A stretch of DNA of 11,266 nt from a bacterium UBA3734 (GTDB lineage: Bacteria > Bacteroidota > Bacteroidia > Bacteroidales > Bacteroidaceae): the NCBI GenBank assembly GCA_002372575.1, contig DFHC01000005.1, forward strand, positions 1 to 11,266, in the 5' to 3' direction. The position numbers and the translations under genes were made by a program. The notes under the pieces were generated by a model. That model worked only from the letters and a program-made list of their open reading frames with translations, had not been told where the DNA came from and did not search any database. Below are positions 1 through 10,017 of this stretch, in pieces. How positions within the stretch are numbered: position 1 is the first letter of the stretch; each line of letters opens with the position of its first letter.

Positions 1-28
1 CTAAGACTCTCCCCAAATAATCGGCGTG

Positions 29-36
29 CAAAGGTA
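29..36 (-). promoter_or_regulatory. Leftward Bacteroidota -7 box, gene outside window
   Basis: On the minus strand the sequence reads TACCTTTG, a match to the Bacteroidota housekeeping (sigma-ABfr type) -7 consensus TAnnTTTG. It faces left and would serve a gene beginning beyond position 1. I see no good TTG-type -33 element at the expected distance of about 19 nt, so the call rests on the -7 box and on its place in a divergent intergenic region. Confidence 0.45.
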
Positions 37-73
37 GTAAGTTTTGATGAAAAGGAGAAAGCTTGCGGGGATG

Positions 74-3543
<3,470 letters not shown>

Positions 3544-3552
3544 AGACAAATT

Positions 3553-5379
3553 ATGCAGGCGATTATTCTGGCGGCTGGAATGGGCCGCAGGTTAGGCGAA
3601 CTGACACGCGACAACACGAAATGCATGGTTGCCGTGAATGGCGAGCGCCTCATCGACAGGCTCTTGCGCCAGTTGTCACGACAGTCGTTGGAGCGGGTTG
3701 TTATCGTGGTGGGCTATAAAGGCAAGGAACTCCGCGACTACATCGGTCATCGCTACGACGATATGCTGAAAATCGAGTATGCCGAGAACCCTGTGTTCGA
3801 CAAGACCAACAATATCTATTCGCTGGCCTTGGTGAAAGACCAGCTGCAAGAAGATGACACCCTGCTCATCGAGAGCGACCTGATTTTCAGCGACCGACTG
3901 ATTCCGATGATCGTTGAACATCCGTACCCCAACTTAGCTTTGGTTGCCAAGTATGAGTCGTGGATGGACGGCACGATGGTGCGGCTCGACGACGACTGGA
4001 ATATCGTGAATTTCATCTCGAAAGACGCTTTCGATTTCGACGACGCAGACAGCTATTATAAAACGGTGAACATCTATAAGTTCAGCCGCGACTTCCTGCG
4101 CCAGCAGTATGTGCCTTTCCTCGATGCCTACACCAAGGCGATGGGTAACAATGAGTACTACGAGAACGTGCTGCGCATCATCTCGATGCTGAATGGTCAC
4201 CAGATGAAGGCACTCCCCATCGGACAGGAGAAATGGTACGAGATAGATGACGTTCAGGACCTCGACATTGCCGAGGCACTTTTTGCCAACGACGAGGATG
4301 TGCTCCGTAAGTACTACGGACGCTATGGTGGCTATTGGCGCTTCCCTCAGATGCTTGACTTCTGCTATCTCGTGAATCCCTATTTCCCCTCGAGGCGTAT
4401 GAGGGATGAGCTGCGCAGCAATTTCGACACACTGCTGACAGAATATCCCTCGGGTATGAAGGTAAATACGCTTATTGCCAGCAAGTGTTTCGGTGTGAGC
4501 GAGTCTTACATCGTGCCAGGTAATGGTGCTGCCGAGTTGATTAAGATTCTGATGGAGGATAACCTCCAAGGGAAGACCGGCTTCATTCGTCCTACCTTCG
4601 AGGAATACCCTAACAGGTTTGACAAGGAACGGCAGGTGACATTCGTGCCACAAAACGATGAATACCGCTATACGGCAGACGATTTGAAGGCCTTCTTTAC
4701 CGATAAGGACATCCAGACGCTGATGCTCATCAATCCCGACAACCCTTCGGGCAATTTCATCCCCAAGGCCGACGTTTTGGGGCTGGCTGCCTGGTGCGAG
4801 GAACTGAACATCCGACTCGTCGTTGATGAAAGTTTCGTTGATTTCAGTATTGATCATGCCACACATTCGCTTCTCTCCAACGAACTGCTGGAGCGTTATC
4901 CCCACATGGCCATTATGAAGAGTATCTCGAAAAGCTACGGTGTGCCTGGATTGCGCCTGGGTATCCTTGCCTCTGCAGATAAACAACTGATTGCGCATAT
5001 CAAGAAAGAGGTTTCTATCTGGAATCTTAATTCCTTCGCAGAATTCTTTATGCAAATCTACAACAAGTATGAAAAGGACTACAAGGAAGCCTGTGAGAAG
5101 TTTGTCAGTGAGCGCGATTGTTTTGAAAGTCAGCTGCGCAACATCCCCTTCCTTCGGGTGATGCCTTCTCAAGCCAACTACTTCCTCTGTGAGATACAGC
5201 CTCCTTACACAGGTGCCGAGATAGTGGTCTATATGCTCCGCCAGCACAATATTCTGATACGCGACTGCAGCCTGAAACCAGGCCTTGACCCGCAAAAGCA
5301 GTATATGCGTATTGCTGTGCGCAATCATGAGGACAATATGCGTCTTATAAAAGCTTTAAGACAATTCAAGAAATCATAG
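3553..5379 (+). CDS. Fusion: LicC-like nucleotidyltransferase + CobD-like PLP enzyme
   Basis: The 608-residue protein joins two enzymes. Residues 1 to about 245 are a sugar-phosphate nucleotidyltransferase fold of the phosphocholine cytidylyltransferase (LicC) type: LAAGMGRRL (6-14), K23, the TNNIYSL motif (85-91), ESD with likely metal ligand D109, and WYEIDD (228-233). Residues about 257-606 are a fold-type I PLP enzyme closest, by my recollection, to CobD: YGG (258-260) and LDF..L.NP (268-276), PGNG (322-325), NPDNPSG (394-400), VVDESF (423-428), PLP lysine K460 in SISKSYGVPGLRLG, ILIRDC (567-572) and RIAVR (586-590). CobD makes aminopropanol phosphate from threonine phosphate; HisC-like transaminases share the fold. 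I infer decarboxylation of a phospho-amino acid followed by CTP activation. No cobalamin genes are nearby, whereas LicD lies two genes downstream. A relative in layout is PntC, a cytidylyltransferase fused to a 2-aminoethylphosphonate transaminase, but no phosphonate genes (ppm, ppd) are in view. Domain calls are firm; the substrate is not. Confidence 0.88.
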   Translation: MQAIILAAGMGRRLGELTRDNTKCMVAVNGERLIDRLLRQLSRQSLERVVIVVGYKGKELRDYIGHRYDDMLKIEYAENPVFDKTNNIYSLALVKDQLQEDDTLLIESDLIFSDRLIPMIVEHPYPNLALVAKYESWMDGTMVRLDDDWNIVNFISKDAFDFDDADSYYKTVNIYKFSRDFLRQQYVPFLDAYTKAMGNNEYYENVLRIISMLNGHQMKALPIGQEKWYEIDDVQDLDIAEALFANDEDVLRKYYGRYGGYWRFPQMLDFCYLVNPYFPSRRMRDELRSNFDTLLTEYPSGMKVNTLIASKCFGVSESYIVPGNGAAELIKILMEDNLQGKTGFIRPTFEEYPNRFDKERQVTFVPQNDEYRYTADDLKAFFTDKDIQTLMLINPDNPSGNFIPKADVLGLAAWCEELNIRLVVDESFVDFSIDHATHSLLSNELLERYPHMAIMKSISKSYGVPGLRLGILASADKQLIAHIKKEVSIWNLNSFAEFFMQIYNKYEKDYKEACEKFVSERDCFESQLRNIPFLRVMPSQANYFLCEIQPPYTGAEIVVYMLRQHNILIRDCSLKPGLDPQKQYMRIAVRNHEDNMRLIKALRQFKKS

Positions 5380-5382
5380 TGT

Positions 5383-6351
5383 ATGACAAGCCATCAGGTA
5401 GCAATTATCCAACAAACGCAGATTGACAGTCTGCACATCTCTCCAGCCGAGTGCATCGAGTGGGTGCAGGAGGGTTTTTTGATGAAAGACGAGGTACAGC
5501 TGCCCGCCAAGTTGAGCGTCCATCCACAGGGAGAAGATTTTATCACCTCCATGCCTTGTCTTCTGCCTGAGCGCGACGGCAAGAAATATTTTGGCATCAA
5601 GATAGTCAGTAGAATCGAGGGGCAGAGACCAGCCTTGAAGAGTGATATCTACCTGTATGATGCTAAGAGCGGTTTACTGCTCGCCATCATCGACGGCGAC
5701 TGGATTACCGCCATGCGCACAGGTGCAGTGGCCGCCTTGGCCGTCAGGACTTTCCAGCGAAGCAATGTTGATGCTTATTCGATGATAGGCTTAGGTAATA
5801 TTGCACGAGCAGTAGCACTCTGCTTAATCGACGACAATCGTCACAGGCCGATTACCCTTCGGCTTATGCGCTACAAGGAGCAGGCGGAGCAATTCATAGA
5901 GCGATTCAAGGACTATTCGAATGTGAAATTCGAGATTGTTGACGACCATTGCGCCTTCGTGGCTGGGGCAGAGGTGTTGTTGTCTTGCGTGACGGTTGCC
6001 ACCGAACTGCTTTTCCCAGACAACAATCTTTTCCAGAAGGGCGTGACGGTGGTTCCTGTTCATATGCGGGGCTTCCAGAACTGCGATGTTTTTTTTGATA
6101 AAGTATTTGGTGATGATACAGGGCAGATTCGGGGTTTCAAGTATTTCTCGCAGTTCCGGCAATATGACGAGCTGCACCGCGTATTGCAAGGTAAGACACC
6201 AGGACGCATCAACAATGACGAGCGGATATTGAGTTACAACTATGGCATTGGACTTCACGACATCGTTTTCGCATCAAAAATCTATGAACTGTCGCAGGGT
6301 GCAGGAGTCACCTTGTTGTTTCAAAAGCACGACCAGAAAATATGGGTATAG
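5383..6351 (+). CDS. Ornithine cyclodeaminase/mu-crystallin family protein
   Basis: This 322-residue cytoplasmic protein has the length and layout of the OCD/mu-crystallin family, NAD(P)-dependent enzymes that include ornithine cyclodeaminase, alanine dehydrogenase, ketimine reductase and SbnB. Visible landmarks are K73 in FGIKIVS, the signature ITAMRTGA (108-115) with R112, the Rossmann loop IGLGNIARA (135-143), and D235 in RGFQNCD, near the family's catalytic aspartate. The region after D235 (VFFDKVFGDD) differs from the canonical ornithine cyclodeaminase stretch as I remember it, so the true reaction is probably not ornithine to proline. It starts 3 nt after the fusion gene's stop and overlaps the licD-like gene by 10 nt, so it likely works with both, perhaps in making or changing the amino group donor or precursor. 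That role is inference. An 8-T run (6089-6096) lies just after the D235 codon. Confidence 0.85.
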   Translation: MTSHQVAIIQQTQIDSLHISPAECIEWVQEGFLMKDEVQLPAKLSVHPQGEDFITSMPCLLPERDGKKYFGIKIVSRIEGQRPALKSDIYLYDAKSGLLLAIIDGDWITAMRTGAVAALAVRTFQRSNVDAYSMIGLGNIARAVALCLIDDNRHRPITLRLMRYKEQAEQFIERFKDYSNVKFEIVDDHCAFVAGAEVLLSCVTVATELLFPDNNLFQKGVTVVPVHMRGFQNCDVFFDKVFGDDTGQIRGFKYFSQFRQYDELHRVLQGKTPGRINNDERILSYNYGIGLHDIVFASKIYELSQGAGVTLLFQKHDQKIWV

Positions 6352-7154
6352 ACACCGTGAATCAAGAAGAACTCCGCCAACGCTTCAACCCTGAAGGCTC
6401 GCAGTTGCGCCGTCACCAGCTGCGGATGCTCGATATGCTTTTGGAACTGGACAAAATCTGCCAAAAGCACGATGTCCCCTACTGGCTCAGTAGTGGAACG
6501 CTGATAGGAGCCATGCGGCACAACGGTTTCATTCCCTGGGACGACGACCTCGACGTCGAAATGATGCGCAGCGACTATCTGCGTCTGATGGATATACTGC
6601 CGCATGAGCTGCCCGACTGGATGGCCTTACAGGACAACTCCACCGATCCCAGCTATTTCAACCATTATGCGAAGCTGCGCGACCGTCGGTCGTTTCTGGA
6701 AGAACGCATCAATTATGACCGTTGCCTGAAAGAAAGAGGCATCTACATCGACATATTCCCCCTTGAAAAACAGGTGCGCTGGGTGCACATCTTGTCGGAG
6801 AAGACCACGGGGCACATGTATAAGGTTTGGCGTACCAGCAAAAACGACGAGAAGAGCCTGCCAAAGGTCTTGTTCATATTCAAATTCAACCAGCGCTGGG
6901 TTTACCCAGTATTGCGCTGCTTGTGCCGCATGGCGGGCAGCAAGGTCATCACCAGCGGACTGGGAATACCTTACCACAACCCGCGCTACGAGAAAGACAT
7001 TTTCCCGCTCACGACGCACGAATTTGAGGGACACCAATTGCCCGTGCCGCACGACAGCGACCACCTGCTGCGCGGTATTTATGGCGACTATATGCAGCTG
7101 CCCAATCCCGAAAGTCTGAAACCGCATATAAAGAGTTTGGAAATCTATGAGTGA
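6342..7154 (+). CDS. LicD-family phosphotransferase (phospho-amino-alcohol to glycan)
   Basis: The 270-residue protein has the LicD core near its N-terminus: an amphipathic lead with LLELDKICQKHDVPYW (33-48), then GTLIGAMRH (52-60) and IPWDDDLD (64-71), where D67-D69 and D71 are the likely metal and catalytic acidic residues of this nucleotidyltransferase-fold family. LicD proteins move phosphocholine from CDP-choline onto teichoic acids or lipooligosaccharide; relatives transfer other phosphorylated groups. It is cytoplasmic or membrane-associated, with no signal peptide. The start overlaps the previous gene by 10 nt and its end overlaps the flippase gene by 8 nt, which suggests translational coupling. 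Together with the cytidylyltransferase domain two genes upstream, it forms a donor-maker plus transferase pair like LicC-LicD. No choline kinase or choline transporter is seen, so choline is not the obvious substrate. Confidence 0.9.
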   Translation: MGIDTVNQEELRQRFNPEGSQLRRHQLRMLDMLLELDKICQKHDVPYWLSSGTLIGAMRHNGFIPWDDDLDVEMMRSDYLRLMDILPHELPDWMALQDNSTDPSYFNHYAKLRDRRSFLEERINYDRCLKERGIYIDIFPLEKQVRWVHILSEKTTGHMYKVWRTSKNDEKSLPKVLFIFKFNQRWVYPVLRCLCRMAGSKVITSGLGIPYHNPRYEKDIFPLTTHEFEGHQLPVPHDSDHLLRGIYGDYMQLPNPESLKPHIKSLEIYE

Positions 7155-8598
7155 AACGCTGAAGGAGAAAACCGCGAAGGGGCTGTTTTGGGGAGGGCTG
7201 AGCAATGTTGCCCAGCAGGGAATAGGTTTGGTTTTTGGAATCATCTTAGGGCGAATACTCTCTCCCCACGACTATGGAATGACCGCTATGATTTGGGTAT
7301 TTCAATTAGTGGGTTCAGCTTTACAGGAAAGTGGGTTTAAGAGTGCTATTGCCAACTTGAAGAACCCGACAGAAAAAGATTATAATTCTGTATTCTGGTT
7401 TAATATTGCAATTGGTTTGCTCTGTTATACGACGTTGTTCTTTTGTGCGCCACTTATAGCACGCTATTATCATACTCCAGAATTGGTGAAATTAAGCCGT
7501 TATGCGTTTTTGAGTATTGTTTTTGCCAGTCTCGGAACAGCCCAGTCTGCCTACCTGTTCCGAAATTTAAAGGTGAAAGAACAAGCAAAATCTGCGATTG
7601 TCGCCATTTTGTGCTCAAATGTCGTAGGTGCCGTGCTGGCCTATTGTGGTCTGGGCTATTGGGCGTTAGCCACACAAACAGTATTGTATGTGGCACTGAA
7701 CACGCTTCAATTGTGGTGTTATTCCCCTTGGAGGCCTAATCTGCACGTCGATTTTGGTCCAGCCTTGAAAATGTTCAAGTTTGGCAGTATGCTTTTAGCT
7801 ACAACCATACTTGACCGTATCAATATGAATGTTATGAACGTTCTGTTAGGTCGTTATTATTCAGCGATTGAGGTAGGAAACTACAATCAGGCCTATATGT
7901 GGAGTAGCAAGGCATCGTATATGGTGCAAGGAACTACAAACCAAGTCGTACAGCCCACTCTTACGAATGTGTCGGACGAGCAAGAACGGCAGATGCATAT
8001 TTTTCGGAAGTTAGTGCGTTTTACGGCATTTGTCTGCTTCCCGCTATTGTTTGGACTGGGACTGATAGCCCGTGAGTTTATAGTTTTGGCATTGACGGAA
8101 AAATGGCTGAACAGCGTCATTCTCTTGCAGATTCTCTGTATTAGTGGCGCCTTTATACCCATAAATAACGTATTGTCGAACCTTATCATTAGCAAGGGCC
8201 GTTCGGGTGTTTTTTTTCTGAGTACCTTGGCTCTCAGTACGACATTAATCATTGCCATGATAGCCACCCATACTTATGGTATCCGTCTGATGGCAGTCAC
8301 TTATACGGCTATATACATCGTATGGATGTTTGTTTGGCATCGTTTGGTGAACAAGCTGATTAACTATCGGCTTTCTATGTTTCTAAAAGATGTGGTTCCG
8401 TTTGTCCTGATCTCCGCTGCAGTACTATTTTTCACTGGTTTTGTGACAAGGCACATTGAATCACTGTGGCTGCTGCTTGTACTACGCGTGGTGATGAGTT
8501 CTTTGTTATACGTTCTCGTGATGAAGATGGCTAAGGTGAAAATTTTCAATGAAGCGATGGAGTTTATGAAATCGAGAGTAAAGAAAACTCCGTTTTAA
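7147..8598 (+). CDS. Wzx-type polysaccharide flippase (MOP superfamily)
   Basis: This 483-residue protein is made of repeated hydrophobic stretches, consistent with 12-14 membrane helices, and should sit in the inner membrane and move lipid-linked oligosaccharide units to the periplasmic face. The N-terminal pattern GLFWGGLSNVAQQG followed by GRILSPHDYGMTAM is typical of the Polysacc_synt/WzxC group of lipopolysaccharide biosynthesis proteins. The start overlaps the licD-like gene by 8 nt. Base composition is clearly more AT-rich than lacZ (19 of 60 bases are G or C at 7381-7440, against 36 of 60 at 3361-3420), common for flippase and glycosyltransferase genes of surface-glycan loci. An 8-T run lies at 8210-8217. 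The specific glycan carried cannot be told from sequence. No Wzy polymerase or initiating transferase is in the window. Confidence 0.92.
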   Translation: MSETLKEKTAKGLFWGGLSNVAQQGIGLVFGIILGRILSPHDYGMTAMIWVFQLVGSALQESGFKSAIANLKNPTEKDYNSVFWFNIAIGLLCYTTLFFCAPLIARYYHTPELVKLSRYAFLSIVFASLGTAQSAYLFRNLKVKEQAKSAIVAILCSNVVGAVLAYCGLGYWALATQTVLYVALNTLQLWCYSPWRPNLHVDFGPALKMFKFGSMLLATTILDRINMNVMNVLLGRYYSAIEVGNYNQAYMWSSKASYMVQGTTNQVVQPTLTNVSDEQERQMHIFRKLVRFTAFVCFPLLFGLGLIAREFIVLALTEKWLNSVILLQILCISGAFIPINNVLSNLIISKGRSGVFFLSTLALSTTLIIAMIATHTYGIRLMAVTYTAIYIVWMFVWHRLVNKLINYRLSMFLKDVVPFVLISAAVLFFTGFVTRHIESLWLLLVLRVVMSSLLYVLVMKMAKVKIFNEAMEFMKSRVKKTPF

Positions 8599-9896
8599 AG
8601 TATGGCTCGTTTCCATATAGCCCATTGGATTTTTTTCCAGCTTTCAACGAATAAACTGATTGAAGGCAATATCTGGTAGAGCCAAGGGTGTCGTGTTTTG
8701 ATTTGTCGCATGGCTTCTTTCCATCGTTTCAGCTCAAAGTCAGGGTGGGTCAGCGGAAGCGATGGGTGTAGCCTCTCGTTCCGAGGCAGTGCGTGTGTAA
8801 GTAGTTCCTCCCATTGAAGAATCACTTTTTCCTGAGAGAAATTTTCTTTGATGGAACGGCGGGTTGAAGCGTAAGAGTCTTTTGTGGAGCGAAGTGCAGA
8901 AATAATATATTTTGAGAGATGTTTAGGGTTGCTGGTCAAGTGTCCGTTTCTTACGGTGTCTAAATAAGCGGGACAGCGCTTAGATACAATGACTGCTCCC
9001 ATCATCTGCATTTCTACCGCACTGATGCAGAACGTTTCCGTTAGTCCTGACGGATTGGGTACTCCTACCTTAGTCTGAGCGAGAATGTCATATTTCTTTG
9101 ATCCTAAGACTCCCAGCAGGTGTACGCTGGGTATAAGATGATCATTGCGTGTCAGATATTTCATGAAAGAAGCTTCATACTTTTTCTCCGCCAAATTCCA
9201 TGTCCCCATCTCAAATTTGTCGCCGTAAAGTTGGCCGTTGCCGATAACATAGAGTTGTGCATCGGGAACTTCTTTCAGAACGGCCGGCCATGCCTTGGCC
9301 AAGATGTGGAAACCTTTTCCGGGAATCACGGCTCCAATGTAGGTGACGATATGCTGTCGCTGCCCACTGGGTATGATGCTGTCGGCGGAAACGTCAAACA
9401 GTTGATTTTCAACACAGTTGTAGATGTAATCTGTTTTTTGAAATGCTAAATGGTCACGATAGCAATCGGCCTGTTCCCGGCTTACAGTAATTAGTCGACC
9501 AACTAACGGATTGTTCGCATAAAATGATAAGCCTTTGAAATTCACAAAGTTATGACACCAAATAATCAGTCTTGTTTTTCCCTTAGACCCCAATTTCCTG
9601 ATGATGTTGTAGTTGCTGTCAGCATGCTTGATAATCAAATAATCAGTATTTTCACGACAGCAATGTTCATAGGCTTCTGCCAGATTCCTAACTAATTCAA
9701 TGCGAACCCCATTTGAAAAATTCATAGAGTGAGTAAGCATCATCGTTACATCAATGCCATTGTCTCTTTTCGCTAGGAGTTGTCCAATGAGAAAGAACAT
9801 GTAGGGCGTTCCCGCCATACAGGGATTCGCCTTTTCAATGTTGGTGAGATTACGACCTTCGTGAAACTTATTTTCGAAAAACAGAGCTACTTTCAT
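8595..9896 (-). CDS. GT4-family glycosyltransferase
   Basis: From the ATG at 9896 the protein has 433 residues and a GT-B fold pattern. The C-terminal Rossmann half opens with TYIGAVIPGKGFHIL (185-199), where K194 suits phosphate binding, continues with the LYVIGNG turn (215-221), and has the retaining GT4 signature E287-x7-E295 within SGLTETFCISAVEMQ. It likely adds a sugar from a nucleotide-sugar donor to a lipid-linked or growing surface glycan at the cytoplasmic membrane. An in-frame ATG exists 81 nt upstream (9977), but the promoter box at 9917-9924 lies between the two, so the start at 9896 (MKVALFFEN, a typical first beta strand) is preferred. The gene converges on the flippase and their stop codons overlap in TTAA. 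Sugar specificity is unknown. Confidence 0.88.
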   Translation of the reverse strand: MKVALFFENKFHEGRNLTNIEKANPCMAGTPYMFFLIGQLLAKRDNGIDVTMMLTHSMNFSNGVRIELVRNLAEAYEHCCRENTDYLIIKHADSNYNIIRKLGSKGKTRLIIWCHNFVNFKGLSFYANNPLVGRLITVSREQADCYRDHLAFQKTDYIYNCVENQLFDVSADSIIPSGQRQHIVTYIGAVIPGKGFHILAKAWPAVLKEVPDAQLYVIGNGQLYGDKFEMGTWNLAEKKYEASFMKYLTRNDHLIPSVHLLGVLGSKKYDILAQTKVGVPNPSGLTETFCISAVEMQMMGAVIVSKRCPAYLDTVRNGHLTSNPKHLSKYIISALRSTKDSYASTRRSIKENFSQEKVILQWEELLTHALPRNERLHPSLPLTHPDFELKRWKEAMRQIKTRHPWLYQILPSISLFVESWKKIQWAIWKRAIL

Positions 9897-9916
9897 GCTT
9901 TTAGTTTGTGATTCCG

Positions 9917-9924
9917 CAAAGGTA
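9917..9924 (-). promoter_or_regulatory. -7 box for the GT4 gene
   Basis: Read on the minus strand this is TACCTTTG, a Bacteroidota TAnnTTTG -7 element, 20 nt upstream of the chosen ATG. A start of transcription near 9910 would leave a very short leader of about a dozen bases. A run of eight A (9926-9933; T on the transcribed sense) directly precedes the box. I see no -33 element at the usual 19-nt spacing; a TTTG lies only 12 nt away. Confidence 0.55.
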
Positions 9925-9966
9925 CAAAAAAAACACCAAATATTTTCCTTTTTCTTGTTTTTTTCG

Positions 9967-9974
9967 TACATTTG
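9967..9974 (+). promoter_or_regulatory. -7 box for the rightward glycosyltransferase gene
   Basis: TACATTTG matches the Bacteroidota -7 consensus TAnnTTTG and lies 43 nt before the ATG at 10018. The upstream stretch is a T-rich tract (9943-9964) without a clear -33 TTG at 19-nt spacing; the nearest TTG (9955-9957) is 9 nt away. With the box at 9917-9924 it makes a compact divergent promoter pair, 42 bp between the two boxes. Confidence 0.55.
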
Positions 9975-10017
9975 CAACCAGAATAATACCTAATAAGCAT
10001 TAAATAACCTGCATAAA

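Noticed and set aside
3934..5328. Long open frame of 464 codons on the minus strand inside the fusion gene
   Set aside because: The opposite strand encodes two well-conserved enzyme domains over the same span; the minus-strand product has no recognisable motif.
3553..5379. Assignment of the fusion gene as PntC (aminoethylphosphonate cytidylyltransferase/transaminase)
   Set aside because: The overall layout is similar, but the PLP half looks CobD-like rather than like the PhnW-type transaminase, and no phosphoenolpyruvate mutase or phosphonopyruvate decarboxylase gene is in the window. It remains possible if such genes lie elsewhere.
3553..5379. Role of the CobD-like domain in cobalamin synthesis
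   Set aside because: No cob or cbi genes are nearby, and fusion to a cytidylyltransferase beside licD points to glycan decoration.
7223..7230. TAGGTTTG inside the flippase gene as an internal promoter
   Set aside because: It matches the -7 consensus, but the nearest upstream TTG is only 12 nt away and it lies inside the coding region with no gene start suitably downstream.
9897..9977. In-frame upstream ATG adding 27 residues to the GT4 protein
   Set aside because: The minus-strand -7 box at 9917-9924 lies inside this extension, and the added residues (lysine-rich, cysteine-rich) do not resemble a GT4 N-terminus.
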